Part shown: positions 25,423 to 33,648 of the stretch, in pieces
Numbering within the stretch: the first letter of the stretch is position 1
How the letters are laid out: each line of letters begins with the position of its first letter
Assembly (NCBI RefSeq): GCF_034479375.1
Contig: NZ_CP140155.1
Location: 1,984,001-2,048,000 of the forward strand
Origin: Rhodopseudomonas palustris
GTDB lineage: Bacteria; Pseudomonadota; Alphaproteobacteria; Rhizobiales; Xanthobacteraceae
Direction of reading: 5' to 3'
DNA length: 64,000 bases
Program-made: the position numbers and the translations under genes
The notes under the pieces: generated by a model
What the model was told of the DNA's origin: nothing
Seen by the model: the letters and a program-made list of their open reading frames with translations, nothing else
Databases searched by the model: none

Positions 25423-26133
25423 ATGAGTTTGGTTTCGTCAGCCCCCTACCCGCGCCGCGCCGTTCCGCTTGCCCGGCGCAGCCATCGCGTGCCGATCGCG
25501 ATCGGCAGCACGATCTCGCTGCTCGCGATCGCGGCGGTGGCGTATCTGCTGTGGCCGACCTGGCGCGCCCAGCCGGTCGGCGATCCCGACCGCACCCCGG
25601 TCAGCATCGGCGAGACGCTGTTCAACGTGCCGACCAAGGCATTCCGGGTCAAATTCCAGCGCCATTCCGGGCCGCAGGAGCGCGTCGATCTCGCCTTCCT
25701 GTATCCCTCACTGCTGCCGCCGGAGCGGCCGAAGCGCGCCTCGCCGCAGGACGTCGAGGAATTTCATCCGATCGACCGCATCTTCGTGTCGATCGCCGCG
25801 CATCAGGACACGCTCGACCCGCAGATGCGGCTGCGCACGATCTATCCGCGCTATCTGGCGCCCGCTTCGCAACAGATCGAGGACGGGCTGACGCTTCGTC
25901 CATTCGTCGACGGCTCGCCCTACGGCAGCGAGGATCTCGTCACCGCCGAGCAGCCGCCGCTGGCGGCGCGCTGCACCCGCGACCGGCAGACGCCGGGCAT
26001 GTGTATCAGCGAGCGTCGGATCGACGGCGCCGACCTCAGCTTCCGGTTTCCGCGGCAATGGCTGACGCAATGGCGCGACGTCGCGACCGCGATCGACCGC
26101 CTCACCGCGCAGCTCCACGCCGTGCGCGGTTAG
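25423..26133 (+). CDS. Membrane-anchored protein of unknown function
   Basis: 236 residues. A basic N-terminus is followed by one transmembrane helix (about 25-45, PIAIGSTISLLAIAAVAYLL) and a periplasmic domain (about 50-236) with ETLFNVPTKAFRVKF, ERVDLAFLYPSLLPP, RIFVSIAAHQDTLDPQMRLRTIYPRYL and a later region holding two cysteines (ARCTRDRQTPGMCISER), which could form a disulphide. No catalytic pattern is recognised. Homologues are expected across the Bradyrhizobiaceae. ATG at 25423 has only a weak ribosome site. Confidence 0.72.
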   Translation: MSLVSSAPYPRRAVPLARRSHRVPIAIGSTISLLAIAAVAYLLWPTWRAQPVGDPDRTPVSIGETLFNVPTKAFRVKFQRHSGPQERVDLAFLYPSLLPPERPKRASPQDVEEFHPIDRIFVSIAAHQDTLDPQMRLRTIYPRYLAPASQQIEDGLTLRPFVDGSPYGSEDLVTAEQPPLAARCTRDRQTPGMCISERRIDGADLSFRFPRQWLTQWRDVATAIDRLTAQLHAVRG

Positions 26134-26135
26134 CA

Positions 26136-26320
26136 CGGTTCTGTTTCCGATGGAATCAGCACTGGCGTTTGGGAGGCTCACCACAGGCACAGCCTCATGG
26201 TGAGGAGGCGCGCAGCGCCGTCTCGAACCATGGGCGAGAGGGACTGCGTCGCCCCATCCTTCGAGACACCCGGCTTCGCCGGGCTCCTCAGGATGAGGAT
26301 TCAGTGCATTTGGCAAGGGC
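26136..26320. repeat. Dispersed intergenic repeat, family A copy 2
   Basis: Diverged copy of the block at 5780-5967, again starting just after a stop codon and in the same orientation. Shared anchors are GGTTCTGTTTCCGAT, CCTCATGGTGAGGAGGCGCG, CGCCGTCTCGA and GGGCTCCTCAGGATGAGG. An inverted, eroded fragment lies near 54675-54745. Confidence 0.8.
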
Positions 26321-26402
26321 TTCGATCAATCATGAAGCTCTCTGGCGCGTATTCCACAGCGGACGTGAAGCCGCGGAATACGCCGATTGAAGGATCGCGA
26401 TC

Positions 26403-26621
26403 TCAGCCGACGTCGGCGAGATCCTCTTCCAGAATCGCCATCTGGAACTGGAACGAGCGATCATCGTCCTCGTCGTCGACGAACAGCACGCCGACGAATT
26501 CCTCGCCGATATACACTTCGGCGGAGTCGTCCTTCTTCGGCCGCGGCACCACGCGGATCTTCGGATTGCCGAACACCCGCTTGAGATACGCATCGAGTTT
26601 TCTGACTTCCTGAACGTCCAC
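26403..26621 (-). CDS. DUF3126 family protein
   Basis: 72 residues from GTG at 26621 (GGAG 6 bases upstream); a TTG at 26633 is possible. The pattern VRKLDAYLKRVFGNPKIRVV followed by AEVYIGEEFVGVLFVDDEDD and SFQFQMAILEEDL matches the short DUF3126 family of Alphaproteobacteria, as I recall it. Function unknown; cytosolic, acidic. It lies 185 bp downstream of cysE on the same strand, an arrangement I believe is common in this order. Confidence 0.85.
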   Translation of the reverse strand: MDVQEVRKLDAYLKRVFGNPKIRVVPRPKKDDSAEVYIGEEFVGVLFVDDEDDDRSFQFQMAILEEDLADVG

Positions 26622-26805
26622 GGTGATCTCCAATCCAGACTAGATAACAAGGCTCCGGCGCGCGGCGGACGCGCGGTCCGCCGCGCGATCGCGGCAAGCG
26701 AGGCCGCCGTCAGTACGTTCTCGCGCCGCCCACCGCAAGCCCCGGCGTGGCGATTCGAACTGCATTCACAGCGAGACGAAAGTCCATCGCCCGGAAGCCG
26801 CCGGA

Positions 26806-27633
26806 TCAAAGCCCGATGGCGTTGATCATCTGATCCATGGTGCGCGACGGCTCGGCGCAGCCCGCCTCGCCGACCACCTTGGCCGGCACGCCGGCGACCG
26901 TCATGTTGTGCGGCACCGATTTCAGCACCACCGAGCCCGCGGCGATGCGGGCGCAATGGCCGACCTCGATATTGCCGAGGATCTTGGCGCCGGCGCCGAT
27001 CATCACGCCGTGGCGAATCTTGGGATGCCGGTCCTCGTGCTCCTTGCCGGTGCCGCCGAGCGTCACGCCGTGCAGAATCGAGACGTCGTCCTCGATGATC
27101 GCGGTTTCGCCGACGACCAGGCCGGTCGCGTGGTCGAGAAAAATCCCGCGGCCGATGGTGGCGGCGGGATTGATGTCGGTCTGGAACACCGCGGAGGCGC
27201 GGCTCTGCAGGTAATACGCGAAATCCTTGCGGCCCTGGCGCAGCAGCCAGTGCGCCAGGCGATGCGTCTGGATGGCGTGGAAGCCCTTGTAGTACAGCAG
27301 CGGATCGATGAAGCGCGCTGTCGCCGGATCGCGATCGAACACCGCGACCATGTCGGCGCGGAAGGCGTTGCCGATATCCGGCGCCTCGCGCAGCGCCTCG
27401 TCGAAAGTCTGGCGGATCAGATCGCCGGACAGCGCCGCATGATCGAGCCGCTCGGCGACGCGATGCACCACCGCGTCTTCGAGGCGGTCGTGATGCAGCA
27501 CGCTGCCGTAGATGAAAGACGCGAGCTCGGGCTCGCGGCGGACCACGTCCTCCGCCTCGGTGCGCACGCGCTCCCAGATCGGATCGAGCGACGTCAGCTT
27601 CGCGGGTTGCGGATTGACCTGATGCATCACCAT
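26806..27633 (-). CDS. cysE: Serine O-acetyltransferase
   Basis: 275 residues. Transfers acetyl from acetyl-CoA to L-serine, the committed step of cysteine synthesis. An N-terminal helical SATase domain (about 10-110, WERVRTEAEDVVRREPELASF) precedes a left-handed beta-helix of hexapeptide repeats with the catalytic region RIFLDHATGLVVGETA-like (GIFLDHATGLVVGE), SILHGVTLGGTG and the C-terminal SRTMDQMINAIGL tail that normally docks into cysteine synthase. ATG at 27633 follows GAGAGAG; a second ATG is two codons later. Frames extending further upstream are unlikely. Cytosolic. Confidence 0.95.
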   Translation of the reverse strand: MVMHQVNPQPAKLTSLDPIWERVRTEAEDVVRREPELASFIYGSVLHHDRLEDAVVHRVAERLDHAALSGDLIRQTFDEALREAPDIGNAFRADMVAVFDRDPATARFIDPLLYYKGFHAIQTHRLAHWLLRQGRKDFAYYLQSRASAVFQTDINPAATIGRGIFLDHATGLVVGETAIIEDDVSILHGVTLGGTGKEHEDRHPKIRHGVMIGAGAKILGNIEVGHCARIAAGSVVLKSVPHNMTVAGVPAKVVGEAGCAEPSRTMDQMINAIGL

Positions 27634-27859
27634 GCCGGCTCTCTCGATCTCGCCTGTCGCAGTCACTATAGCACGCCCGTGACGAGGCTGTCCCGCCACC
27701 CTGCGGGCCCGGAGGGGATCGTCAGGATGACCGTTAACCCATTCCTGCGCAATCACATTGCCTCGATCAGCGACCGTGGTTCGGTGGTTGCGCCATCTCA
27801 ACGTGGGGAGCGGGACGATCCAGTCAAGCCGCCCGGCCCTCCGGACGGCGCCGCACGGA

Positions 27860-28612
27860 TCACGGCCGGCGCTCGAGAAAATCGACCACGCCTTCCTTGT
27901 AGACGCGGTCGCCGACCGCGCGCATGTGATCGCGGCGCGGGATGTCGAGCACTTCGGAGCCGGGAATCATGCCGCTGAGTTGATGCGCGGATCCCGCGAC
28001 GTCGTCGGTGGTGCCGACCGCGATCAGCACCGGGACCGCGATCGCCGCCGCCTCCTCCGCGCTCATCAGCATCCGCGAGCCGCGCAGGCAGGCGGCGAGC
28101 GCCTTGCGATCGGAGCGAGTCTGATCGGCGAAGGCGCGGAAGATGCGGCCCACCGGATCGCTGACGTCGTCGAGCGACGGCGCCTCGAGCGCGAGCGCCA
28201 CCGTCTCGCCTGGGCCTCCGCCGATCACCAGGCCGCTGCCGATGCCGCCGAGAATCGCCGCGCGCACGCGCTCGGGGTGACGGCGCGCCAGCGTCGCGGT
28301 GATGCGGCCGCCGAGCGAGTAGCCCATGACGTCGGCGCGATCGATCGAAAGATGATCCATCAGCGCGACGACGTCGCCGGCCATCGTAGTCAGTCCGTAA
28401 TCGGCGGGGTCGTACAGCTTGGACGATTCGCCGTGGCCGCGATTGTCGAGCGCGACGACGCGGCGGCCGGCGCGCTTCAACTCCGACAGCCAGGACGGAT
28501 ACACCCAGTTGACGTTCTTGTTCGACGCGAAGCCGTGCACGAGCACGATCGGATCGCCCTCGCCGTCGTCGAGATATGCAATGCTGACACCGCCGTGATC
28601 AAAGCTCGGCAT
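27860..28612 (-). CDS. Alpha/beta hydrolase
   Basis: 250 residues with a complete catalytic triad: nucleophile elbow MGYSLGG (Ser99), acid in VGTTDDVAG (Asp203/204) and His229 in RRDHMRAVG. The oxyanion HGFASN (26-31) and the LDNRGHGESS loop are typical of carboxylesterase/haloperoxidase-like enzymes. Substrate unknown. No signal peptide. It is followed by a spacer toward cysE and preceded by an unrelated membrane protein gene on the same strand. Confidence 0.88.
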   Translation of the reverse strand: MPSFDHGGVSIAYLDDGEGDPIVLVHGFASNKNVNWVYPSWLSELKRAGRRVVALDNRGHGESSKLYDPADYGLTTMAGDVVALMDHLSIDRADVMGYSLGGRITATLARRHPERVRAAILGGIGSGLVIGGGPGETVALALEAPSLDDVSDPVGRIFRAFADQTRSDRKALAACLRGSRMLMSAEEAAAIAVPVLIAVGTTDDVAGSAHQLSGMIPGSEVLDIPRRDHMRAVGDRVYKEGVVDFLERRP

Positions 28613-28691
28613 CGACCGTCCGATGATTGTTGAAGGAAATGGTGAGAGACAGGAGACCGGCAGGATAGAGCGTTACGAGGCCCCGCGACAG

Positions 28692-29852
28692 TTACGAAAC
28701 CGACAGGGCCGCTGCGACCGGAGACGGATTGACTTGCGCGCGCTGCGCCCGCTTCGCCTCGGCCAGCAGACGTTTCGCGCGCCGCGCCTTGCCGCGATCG
28801 ATCGAGGCCTGCGTCATCCGCTCGACGCCGGCCTTGAGCGAGGTGACGAGGCCGAACACCGTGATCAGCGCGCCGAAGATCCACCAGGCGAAATTCCACG
28901 CGCCGGTGGTGAGCAGCAGCGCGCCGCGGCCGAGGATCTTGAGGAAGGCGCGGGTCTGGCCGCCTTTGGCCTCGGCGAGCCGCGCGGCGCGCGCGATGTC
29001 CTTCGGCCCGTCGGCGATCTTCAGCGCATCGAGCGCGCCGCGGGTGCCGGCCTTGTCGCCGATGCGGCCGACATTCTTGGCCAGCCGCATCAGCCCGCCG
29101 GCCTTCTCGGCGCGGAACGCCGCCTTGACCGCGGTCAGGGCCTCGCCCGGGCGGCGGATCGAGACGCCTGCGACCGCGCGCTGCAGCGCCGGCGCATCGA
29201 TCACGTCCCGCGCCGAACGGCTGGTCCATGTCGCCAGCCCTCCGCCGAGCCGGCCGACCTTGCGGGCGTCCTTGACGAGCGTCAGCCCGGCGCGCACCGG
29301 AGCGGCGCCACCCAACGTGACATAGGTCGCCGCGGTGATGGCGATCCCGGCCGCCGCGAGCCCGAGCACGACCCGGTCGGTGTCCGCGCCGGTGGCGAGA
29401 TTGGTGCCCTCGCGGACGACGTCGCGGATGTCGCCGAACACGAACAGATCGCCCGCCACGGTGCCGGACAGGCTGGCGCCGTCCTCGGCCTTGCCGGTGA
29501 CGAGACCGGTCGCGAAGCGGGTGGCGATGCCGGCGGCCGAGTGCTGCGCGGCGACGGCCTCGGCGACGCGCGTGGTCAGTTCGACGGGAAGATCGATATG
29601 TCGTGCAGCGGCAAGTTGCACCAGGCTGCCGGCGAGGTCCGGATCGTGGGCGTCCAGCGCGTCAGTGATATGACGGCTGATCAGTTCCGGGTCCTGTTGC
29701 AATGCGGAGCCGATCTGCAACTCGGAGAGTTGCGCCGGATCGTCCTGCGCGGCAAGAAAGGCCGCGCTGCGCCGGGCATGCGGCCACGTCAGCACCAGCG
29801 CAACCGCGCAGAGTGCGATGCCAGCTTTGGCGATGCCCAGTTTCAGACGCAT
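28692..29852 (-). CDS. Membrane protein of unknown function
   Basis: 386 residues from ATG at 29852 (GAGGG upstream; another ATG lies nine codons earlier). A first hydrophobic helix (IAKAGIALCAVALVLTW) acts as leader or anchor, a helical acidic region (about 30-150) follows, a second hydrophobic pair lies at about 160-200 (RVVLGLAAAGIAITAATYVTLGG), a long Arg/Ala-rich helical stretch follows, and two more membrane helices lie near 330-360 (FAWWIFGALITVFGLVTSL). The basic tail is cytosolic. I do not recognise the family. It is divergent from the zf-CHCC gene. Confidence 0.72.
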   Translation of the reverse strand: MRLKLGIAKAGIALCAVALVLTWPHARRSAAFLAAQDDPAQLSELQIGSALQQDPELISRHITDALDAHDPDLAGSLVQLAAARHIDLPVELTTRVAEAVAAQHSAAGIATRFATGLVTGKAEDGASLSGTVAGDLFVFGDIRDVVREGTNLATGADTDRVVLGLAAAGIAITAATYVTLGGAAPVRAGLTLVKDARKVGRLGGGLATWTSRSARDVIDAPALQRAVAGVSIRRPGEALTAVKAAFRAEKAGGLMRLAKNVGRIGDKAGTRGALDALKIADGPKDIARAARLAEAKGGQTRAFLKILGRGALLLTTGAWNFAWWIFGALITVFGLVTSLKAGVERMTQASIDRGKARRAKRLLAEAKRAQRAQVNPSPVAAALSVS

Positions 29853-29947
29853 TTGCTGCGGCCCTCGTTGTGTCATCAATGTGGGGTGTCACAGCTTGGA
29901 CACAACCGATCCAACGAAAGAAGGGCTTCTCCAACATCATGGGATTG

Positions 29948-29975
29948 TGTCGAATTTCGACAGGCAAAGCCTGTC
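29948..29975. promoter_or_regulatory. Two overlapping perfect palindromes in a divergent spacer
   Basis: TGTCGAA-T-TTCGACA (29948-29962) shares its last four bases with GACAGGC-AAA-GCCTGTC (29959-29975). The site lies between the membrane-protein gene (minus) and the zf-CHCC gene (plus). It may be two operators or alternative RNA hairpins. Confidence 0.4.
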
Positions 29976-30063
29976 CGCGCGCTCTAGGAATCAGGAGCCG
30001 ACGCCGGTATGGTGCGCTGCACCGTGATGATTGCCCTCTCCGTCGCGAGCTAAGGTGAGCCGA

Positions 30064-30309
30064 ATGTCCGAACACGTGGTTCCACATTTCCAGAACGAGG
30101 CCGGCGTTCCGATGATCGAGATCGGCTCGAAGGAATTCATGTGCGTGGGTGCCAATCCGCCGTTCGATCATCCGCATGTGTTTCTCGACCTCGGCAACGA
30201 CAACGAGATCATCTGCCCGTATTGCTCGACGCTGTATCGCTACGCGCCCGATCTCGGGCCCGGCGAAGCGCGCCCGCCGGAATGCGTGCTGAAGGACAAG
30301 GTCGCCTGA
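30064..30309 (+). CDS. zf-CHCC zinc-finger protein
   Basis: 81 residues. The metal ligands Cys27 (KEFMCVG), His36/38 (FDHPHVFLDLG) and Cys51/Cys54 (IICPYCSTLY) form the CHCC zinc finger found in the NDUFS6 subunit of respiratory complex I and in short bacterial homologues. A respiratory-complex or Zn-chaperone role is suggested by the family only; no nuo genes are near. AAGG precedes ATG at 30064. An FAD monooxygenase gene starts 7 bp after its stop, so the two are probably co-transcribed. Confidence 0.9.
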   Translation: MSEHVVPHFQNEAGVPMIEIGSKEFMCVGANPPFDHPHVFLDLGNDNEIICPYCSTLYRYAPDLGPGEARPPECVLKDKVA

Positions 30310-30316
30310 TCGCATC

Positions 30317-31531
30317 GTGCCGGCCTCCCGCACGATCATCGTTGCCGGCGCGGGAATCGGCGGACTGACGGCCTCGCTCGCGCTCGCGGCGCGAGGCTTT
30401 CGCGTGATCGTTCTGGAAAAGACGGAACGGCTCGAGGAAGCCGGCGCCGGACTGCAACTCTCCCCCAACGCCAGCCGCGTGCTGATCGGTCTCGGCCTCG
30501 GTGACAGGCTCGCGCAGCGCGCGGTCGCGCCCGACGCGGTGACGGTGATGAGCGCGCGCAGCGGCCGCGCGGTGGTGCGGCTGCCGCTCGGCAATGCGGC
30601 AGCGGCGCGCGCCGGCGCCCCGTATTGGGTGATCCACCGCGCCGATCTGCAATCCGCGCTGGAGGCAGAGGTCGTCGCCCATCCGTCGATCGATCTGCGG
30701 CTCGGCTGCCGGTTCGAGGACTTCGCCAGCGACGCGCGCGGCATCACGGTCGGTCATCGCCGGCGCACCGAGCGCAAGCATGAGCAGGCGCTGGCGCTGA
30801 TCGGCGCCGACGGCATCTGGTCGACGGTGCGCGGGCAGTTATTTCCGTCGACGCAGCCGCGGTTCAGCGGACTAATCGCCTGGCGCGGCACGGTCGACGC
30901 CAGGGCGCTGCCGCGGGCCGACCTGCGCGCCGGCGTGCAGCTCTGGATGGGGCCGCAGGCGCATCTGGTGGTGTATCCGATCTCCGGCGGGCGGCGGATC
31001 AATCTGGTCGCGATCGTCGCCGACGACTGGCACCGCGAGGGCTGGAGCGCGCCGGGCGAGGCGCACGAGATCAAAAACCGGTTCGCCGCCGCCGGCTGGG
31101 CGTCCTCGGCGCGAGACATGATCGGCGCGGTCGAGAGCTGGAAGCGCTGGGCGCTGTTCGCGATGCCGGACGGCGGCATCTGGACCGCTGGCGCGACCGC
31201 GCTGCTCGGCGATGCGTCGCACGGCATGCTGCCGTTCGCGGCGCAGGGCGCCGGCATGGCGATCGAGGACGCCGCGGTGCTGGCGCAATGCCTCGGCGAC
31301 AGCCACGGCGCAAACGCCGCCGGCGACGCGCTGTCGGTGCCGGCGTCGCTGCAGCGCTATGCGCAGGCGCGCCGCGCGCGGGTGGCCCGGGTGCAGCGGC
31401 TGGCGCGGCAGAACGGCAAGATCTATCACCTCACCGGCCCGATGGCGCTGGCGCGCGATCTGGCGATGCAGGCGCTCGGCGGCGAGCGGCTGCTGGCGCG
31501 GCAAGGCTGGGTCTACGACTGGCGACCATGA
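30317..31531 (+). CDS. FAD-dependent aromatic-ring monooxygenase
   Basis: 404 residues from GTG at 30317. Class A flavoprotein hydroxylase: dinucleotide fold VAGAGIGGLTASLALA (about 9-24), the DG motif IGADGIWSTVR (about 162-172) and the GD motif ALLGDASHGMLPFAAQGAGM with a following AIEDA. This is the salicylate hydroxylase/UbiH-like family, which uses NAD(P)H and O2 on phenolic or quinol-like rings. The substrate cannot be told. The DNA is unusually GC-rich, and the gene lies 7 bp after the zf-CHCC gene. Confidence 0.9.
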   Translation: MPASRTIIVAGAGIGGLTASLALAARGFRVIVLEKTERLEEAGAGLQLSPNASRVLIGLGLGDRLAQRAVAPDAVTVMSARSGRAVVRLPLGNAAAARAGAPYWVIHRADLQSALEAEVVAHPSIDLRLGCRFEDFASDARGITVGHRRRTERKHEQALALIGADGIWSTVRGQLFPSTQPRFSGLIAWRGTVDARALPRADLRAGVQLWMGPQAHLVVYPISGGRRINLVAIVADDWHREGWSAPGEAHEIKNRFAAAGWASSARDMIGAVESWKRWALFAMPDGGIWTAGATALLGDASHGMLPFAAQGAGMAIEDAAVLAQCLGDSHGANAAGDALSVPASLQRYAQARRARVARVQRLARQNGKIYHLTGPMALARDLAMQALGGERLLARQGWVYDWRP

Positions 31532-31566
31532 GGCAGTGCGCGGCGCACCGCGCGCGTCCGAACCGC

Positions 31567-31986
31567 TCAGCGCGTCGCGCGGCCCGAATGCGCCGGCGGG
31601 CGCGCGCCGGGCGCTGACGCCGCGGGCGGTGGCGCCGCCTCGACGCATTTGTTGTCGCGCCAGGTCTGTTCGGCGAGCCGCGACATCGCTTTCACGTTGA
31701 TATAATCGTTGCGATAGGCGACCTCGGAGACGACCGAGCCGGCAACGCCGGTCTCCGCCTTGCGCATCAGGCCGTTGAGGTCGGCCAGCCGCGCGTCGAG
31801 ACCCCTGCGCTCGGCGGCGAGCTGCTCGCAATTGTACAGATTATATCTGGCGGGATCGACGAACGCCTGAGACATGGCGCTGTCGCCGATCGCAGCACAG
31901 CCCGACAATGCCCCGGCGCCGACGACGAGCGCAGCGGCGGCGACGAGGCCCAAGCGAGACGAAACAAGGCGGCGGCGATCGGTCAT
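31567..31986 (-). CDS. Small lipoprotein
   Basis: 139 residues with a lipoprotein leader: basic start, hydrophobic helix LGLVAAAALVVGAGA and lipobox LSGC (Cys30). After the lipid anchor the protein is a helical, probably coiled region (NCEQLAAERRGLDARLADLN, about 52-75) and a proline-rich end (APPPAASAPGARPPA). Two further cysteines (about 53 and 115) may pair. Outer- or inner-membrane lipoprotein of unknown role. It is convergent with the monooxygenase and divergent from the glycosyltransferase. Confidence 0.8.
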   Translation of the reverse strand: MTDRRRLVSSRLGLVAAAALVVGAGALSGCAAIGDSAMSQAFVDPARYNLYNCEQLAAERRGLDARLADLNGLMRKAETGVAGSVVSEVAYRNDYINVKAMSRLAEQTWRDNKCVEAAPPPAASAPGARPPAHSGRATR

Positions 31987-32220
31987 GGCGCTCGTGAACG
32001 TTGCGATTTCGAAAGATCAGGCGGCAATGGCGGGAATGAGGCGCCGTCGAAACGGCGCCGGCGAAGCGCGCGACAGGCAGGCCGACGCGGCGCACGGCCG
32101 CGCCCGATCGAACGATTGCAGCAATGCGCCCGGCTTGGCAAGATCGCGGTTCCGGATCGCGCCTCCGAACGATCATCAGTCGCGCGATGTCGACGCCGTC
32201 CGGATGCGCGAGGGCAGTCG

Positions 32221-33078
32221 ATGCCGAGTTTGAAGACATTGCTGCGGGCGCCGATGGTTTGGCGAGCCCGGGCGCTCGATCGGGCCGTCGCCGCGCGCGA
32301 CGTGCCGACGTTGGCCGTGGTCGCGATTTTCCGGGAGGAAGCGCCGTTCCTCGACGAGTGGCTGCGGTTTCACGAAGGCGTCGGCGTCGGGCACTTCTAT
32401 CTGTACAATAATTTCAGCACCGATGATTTCCGCGAGGTGCTGGAGCCCTGGATCGCGCGCGGGCTGGTGACGCTGACGGATTGGCCGGTCGAGGTCGGGC
32501 AGCTCCCGGCGTATCGCCACTGCATCAGGCAGCACCGGCTGGATGCGAAGTGGATGGCGTTCATCGACATCGACGAGTATCTGTTCTCGCCCGCCGCCGA
32601 CAACGTCACCGACATGCTCGGCCGGTTCGACGGCGTGCCGGCGATCGGGGTGTTCTCGCCTTATTTCGGCTCGGCGGGCGTCGAGGAACGGCCGCCGGTG
32701 CCGATCGCGCGCGCCTTCACGCGGCGATCGAAGCTGTCGAAGATCTCCGCCAAGACCATCGCCAATCCGCGCTGGGTCTACGCGATCCGCAACGTGCATC
32801 TCTACAAGTACTGGCGCGGCGAAACCGTCGACACCACCGGCCGCCCGTTCCAGGGCGACCGTCCGGTGCTCGACCTGTTGCGCCTCAATCACTACTGGTC
32901 GCGCTCGCTCTCCGACCTGCAGACCAAGATCCAGCGCGGCGACGCCTCCACGCCGGTGCCGCGCGACAGCGACCGGCATTTCGCCGCCGAGAGAGAAATG
33001 AACGCCGAGGAAGACACCTCGATCCTGCCGGTGCTGGATCGGGTGTTCGGGACGACGGAGTGCGCGAAGGCGGGATGA
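32221..33078 (+). CDS. GT92-like glycosyltransferase
   Basis: 285 residues. Resembles the glycosyltransferase family 92 / DUF23 type: VVAIFREEAPFLDEWLRFHE, HFYLYNNFSTDDF, a DxD metal motif in FIDIDEYLF (Asp116/118) and the downstream HLYKYWRG and LRLNHYWSRS blocks. Bacterial members add sugars to surface polysaccharides or glycolipids; donor and acceptor are unknown. No transmembrane segment is seen. ATG at 32221 replaces a longer open frame from 32116. The GNAT gene follows 25 bp downstream, so the two may form an operon. Confidence 0.85.
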   Translation: MPSLKTLLRAPMVWRARALDRAVAARDVPTLAVVAIFREEAPFLDEWLRFHEGVGVGHFYLYNNFSTDDFREVLEPWIARGLVTLTDWPVEVGQLPAYRHCIRQHRLDAKWMAFIDIDEYLFSPAADNVTDMLGRFDGVPAIGVFSPYFGSAGVEERPPVPIARAFTRRSKLSKISAKTIANPRWVYAIRNVHLYKYWRGETVDTTGRPFQGDRPVLDLLRLNHYWSRSLSDLQTKIQRGDASTPVPRDSDRHFAAEREMNAEEDTSILPVLDRVFGTTECAKAG

Positions 33079-33103
33079 GGCCGCACCTGACGAAAGGCAT
33101 CGT

Positions 33104-33559
33104 ATGGCCGACCTGATCCGGCGCGGCACGGCGGCCGACGTTGCGGCAATCACCGACCTGACGATGCGCGCCTACGCCAAATGGCTCGCGCTGATCGGCT
33201 ACGAACCGCTGCCGATGCTCGCCGACTACGCGGTGGCGATTCGGGAGCATCGGTTCGATCTGCTCGAAGCCGACGGCGTGTTGGCGGCGCTGATCGAAAC
33301 CGAACTGCGCGACGACGATCTGTTGATCGTCAACGTCGCAGTGTCGCCCGACGCACAGAGACGCGGCCACGGCCGCCGCCTGATGGCGCTCGCCGAACAG
33401 ATCGCCACCGCGGCCGGCCGCACCACCCTGCGGCTCTACACCAACGAACGCTTCGAAGAGAACATCCGGCTCTACGCGTCGCTCGGCTACGCCCACGAGC
33501 GGCTGGAAACCCGCGCGAATGGGGCGCGGGTGGTGCATATGGTGAAGCGGATGGGGTAG
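33104..33559 (+). CDS. GNAT family N-acetyltransferase
   Basis: 151 residues spanning one GNAT fold. Strand IVNVAVSPDAQRRGHGRRLM carries the acetyl-CoA loop (R/Q-x-x-G-x-G/A), followed by the aromatic LYTNERFEENIRLYASLGY stretch typical of small-substrate or RimI-like members. The acceptor is unknown. ATG at 33104 lies just after the glycosyltransferase gene, so they may share a transcript. Confidence 0.9.
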   Translation: MADLIRRGTAADVAAITDLTMRAYAKWLALIGYEPLPMLADYAVAIREHRFDLLEADGVLAALIETELRDDDLLIVNVAVSPDAQRRGHGRRLMALAEQIATAAGRTTLRLYTNERFEENIRLYASLGYAHERLETRANGARVVHMVKRMG

Positions 33560-33648
33560 TCGTTGGTGGTGCGGGGCAGCCGGGCCGCCTGCAAGGCAGC
33601 TCGGCTTGGGGGCTTCCGACCCTCCACGATCGCCTCGGCTGCCATCCT

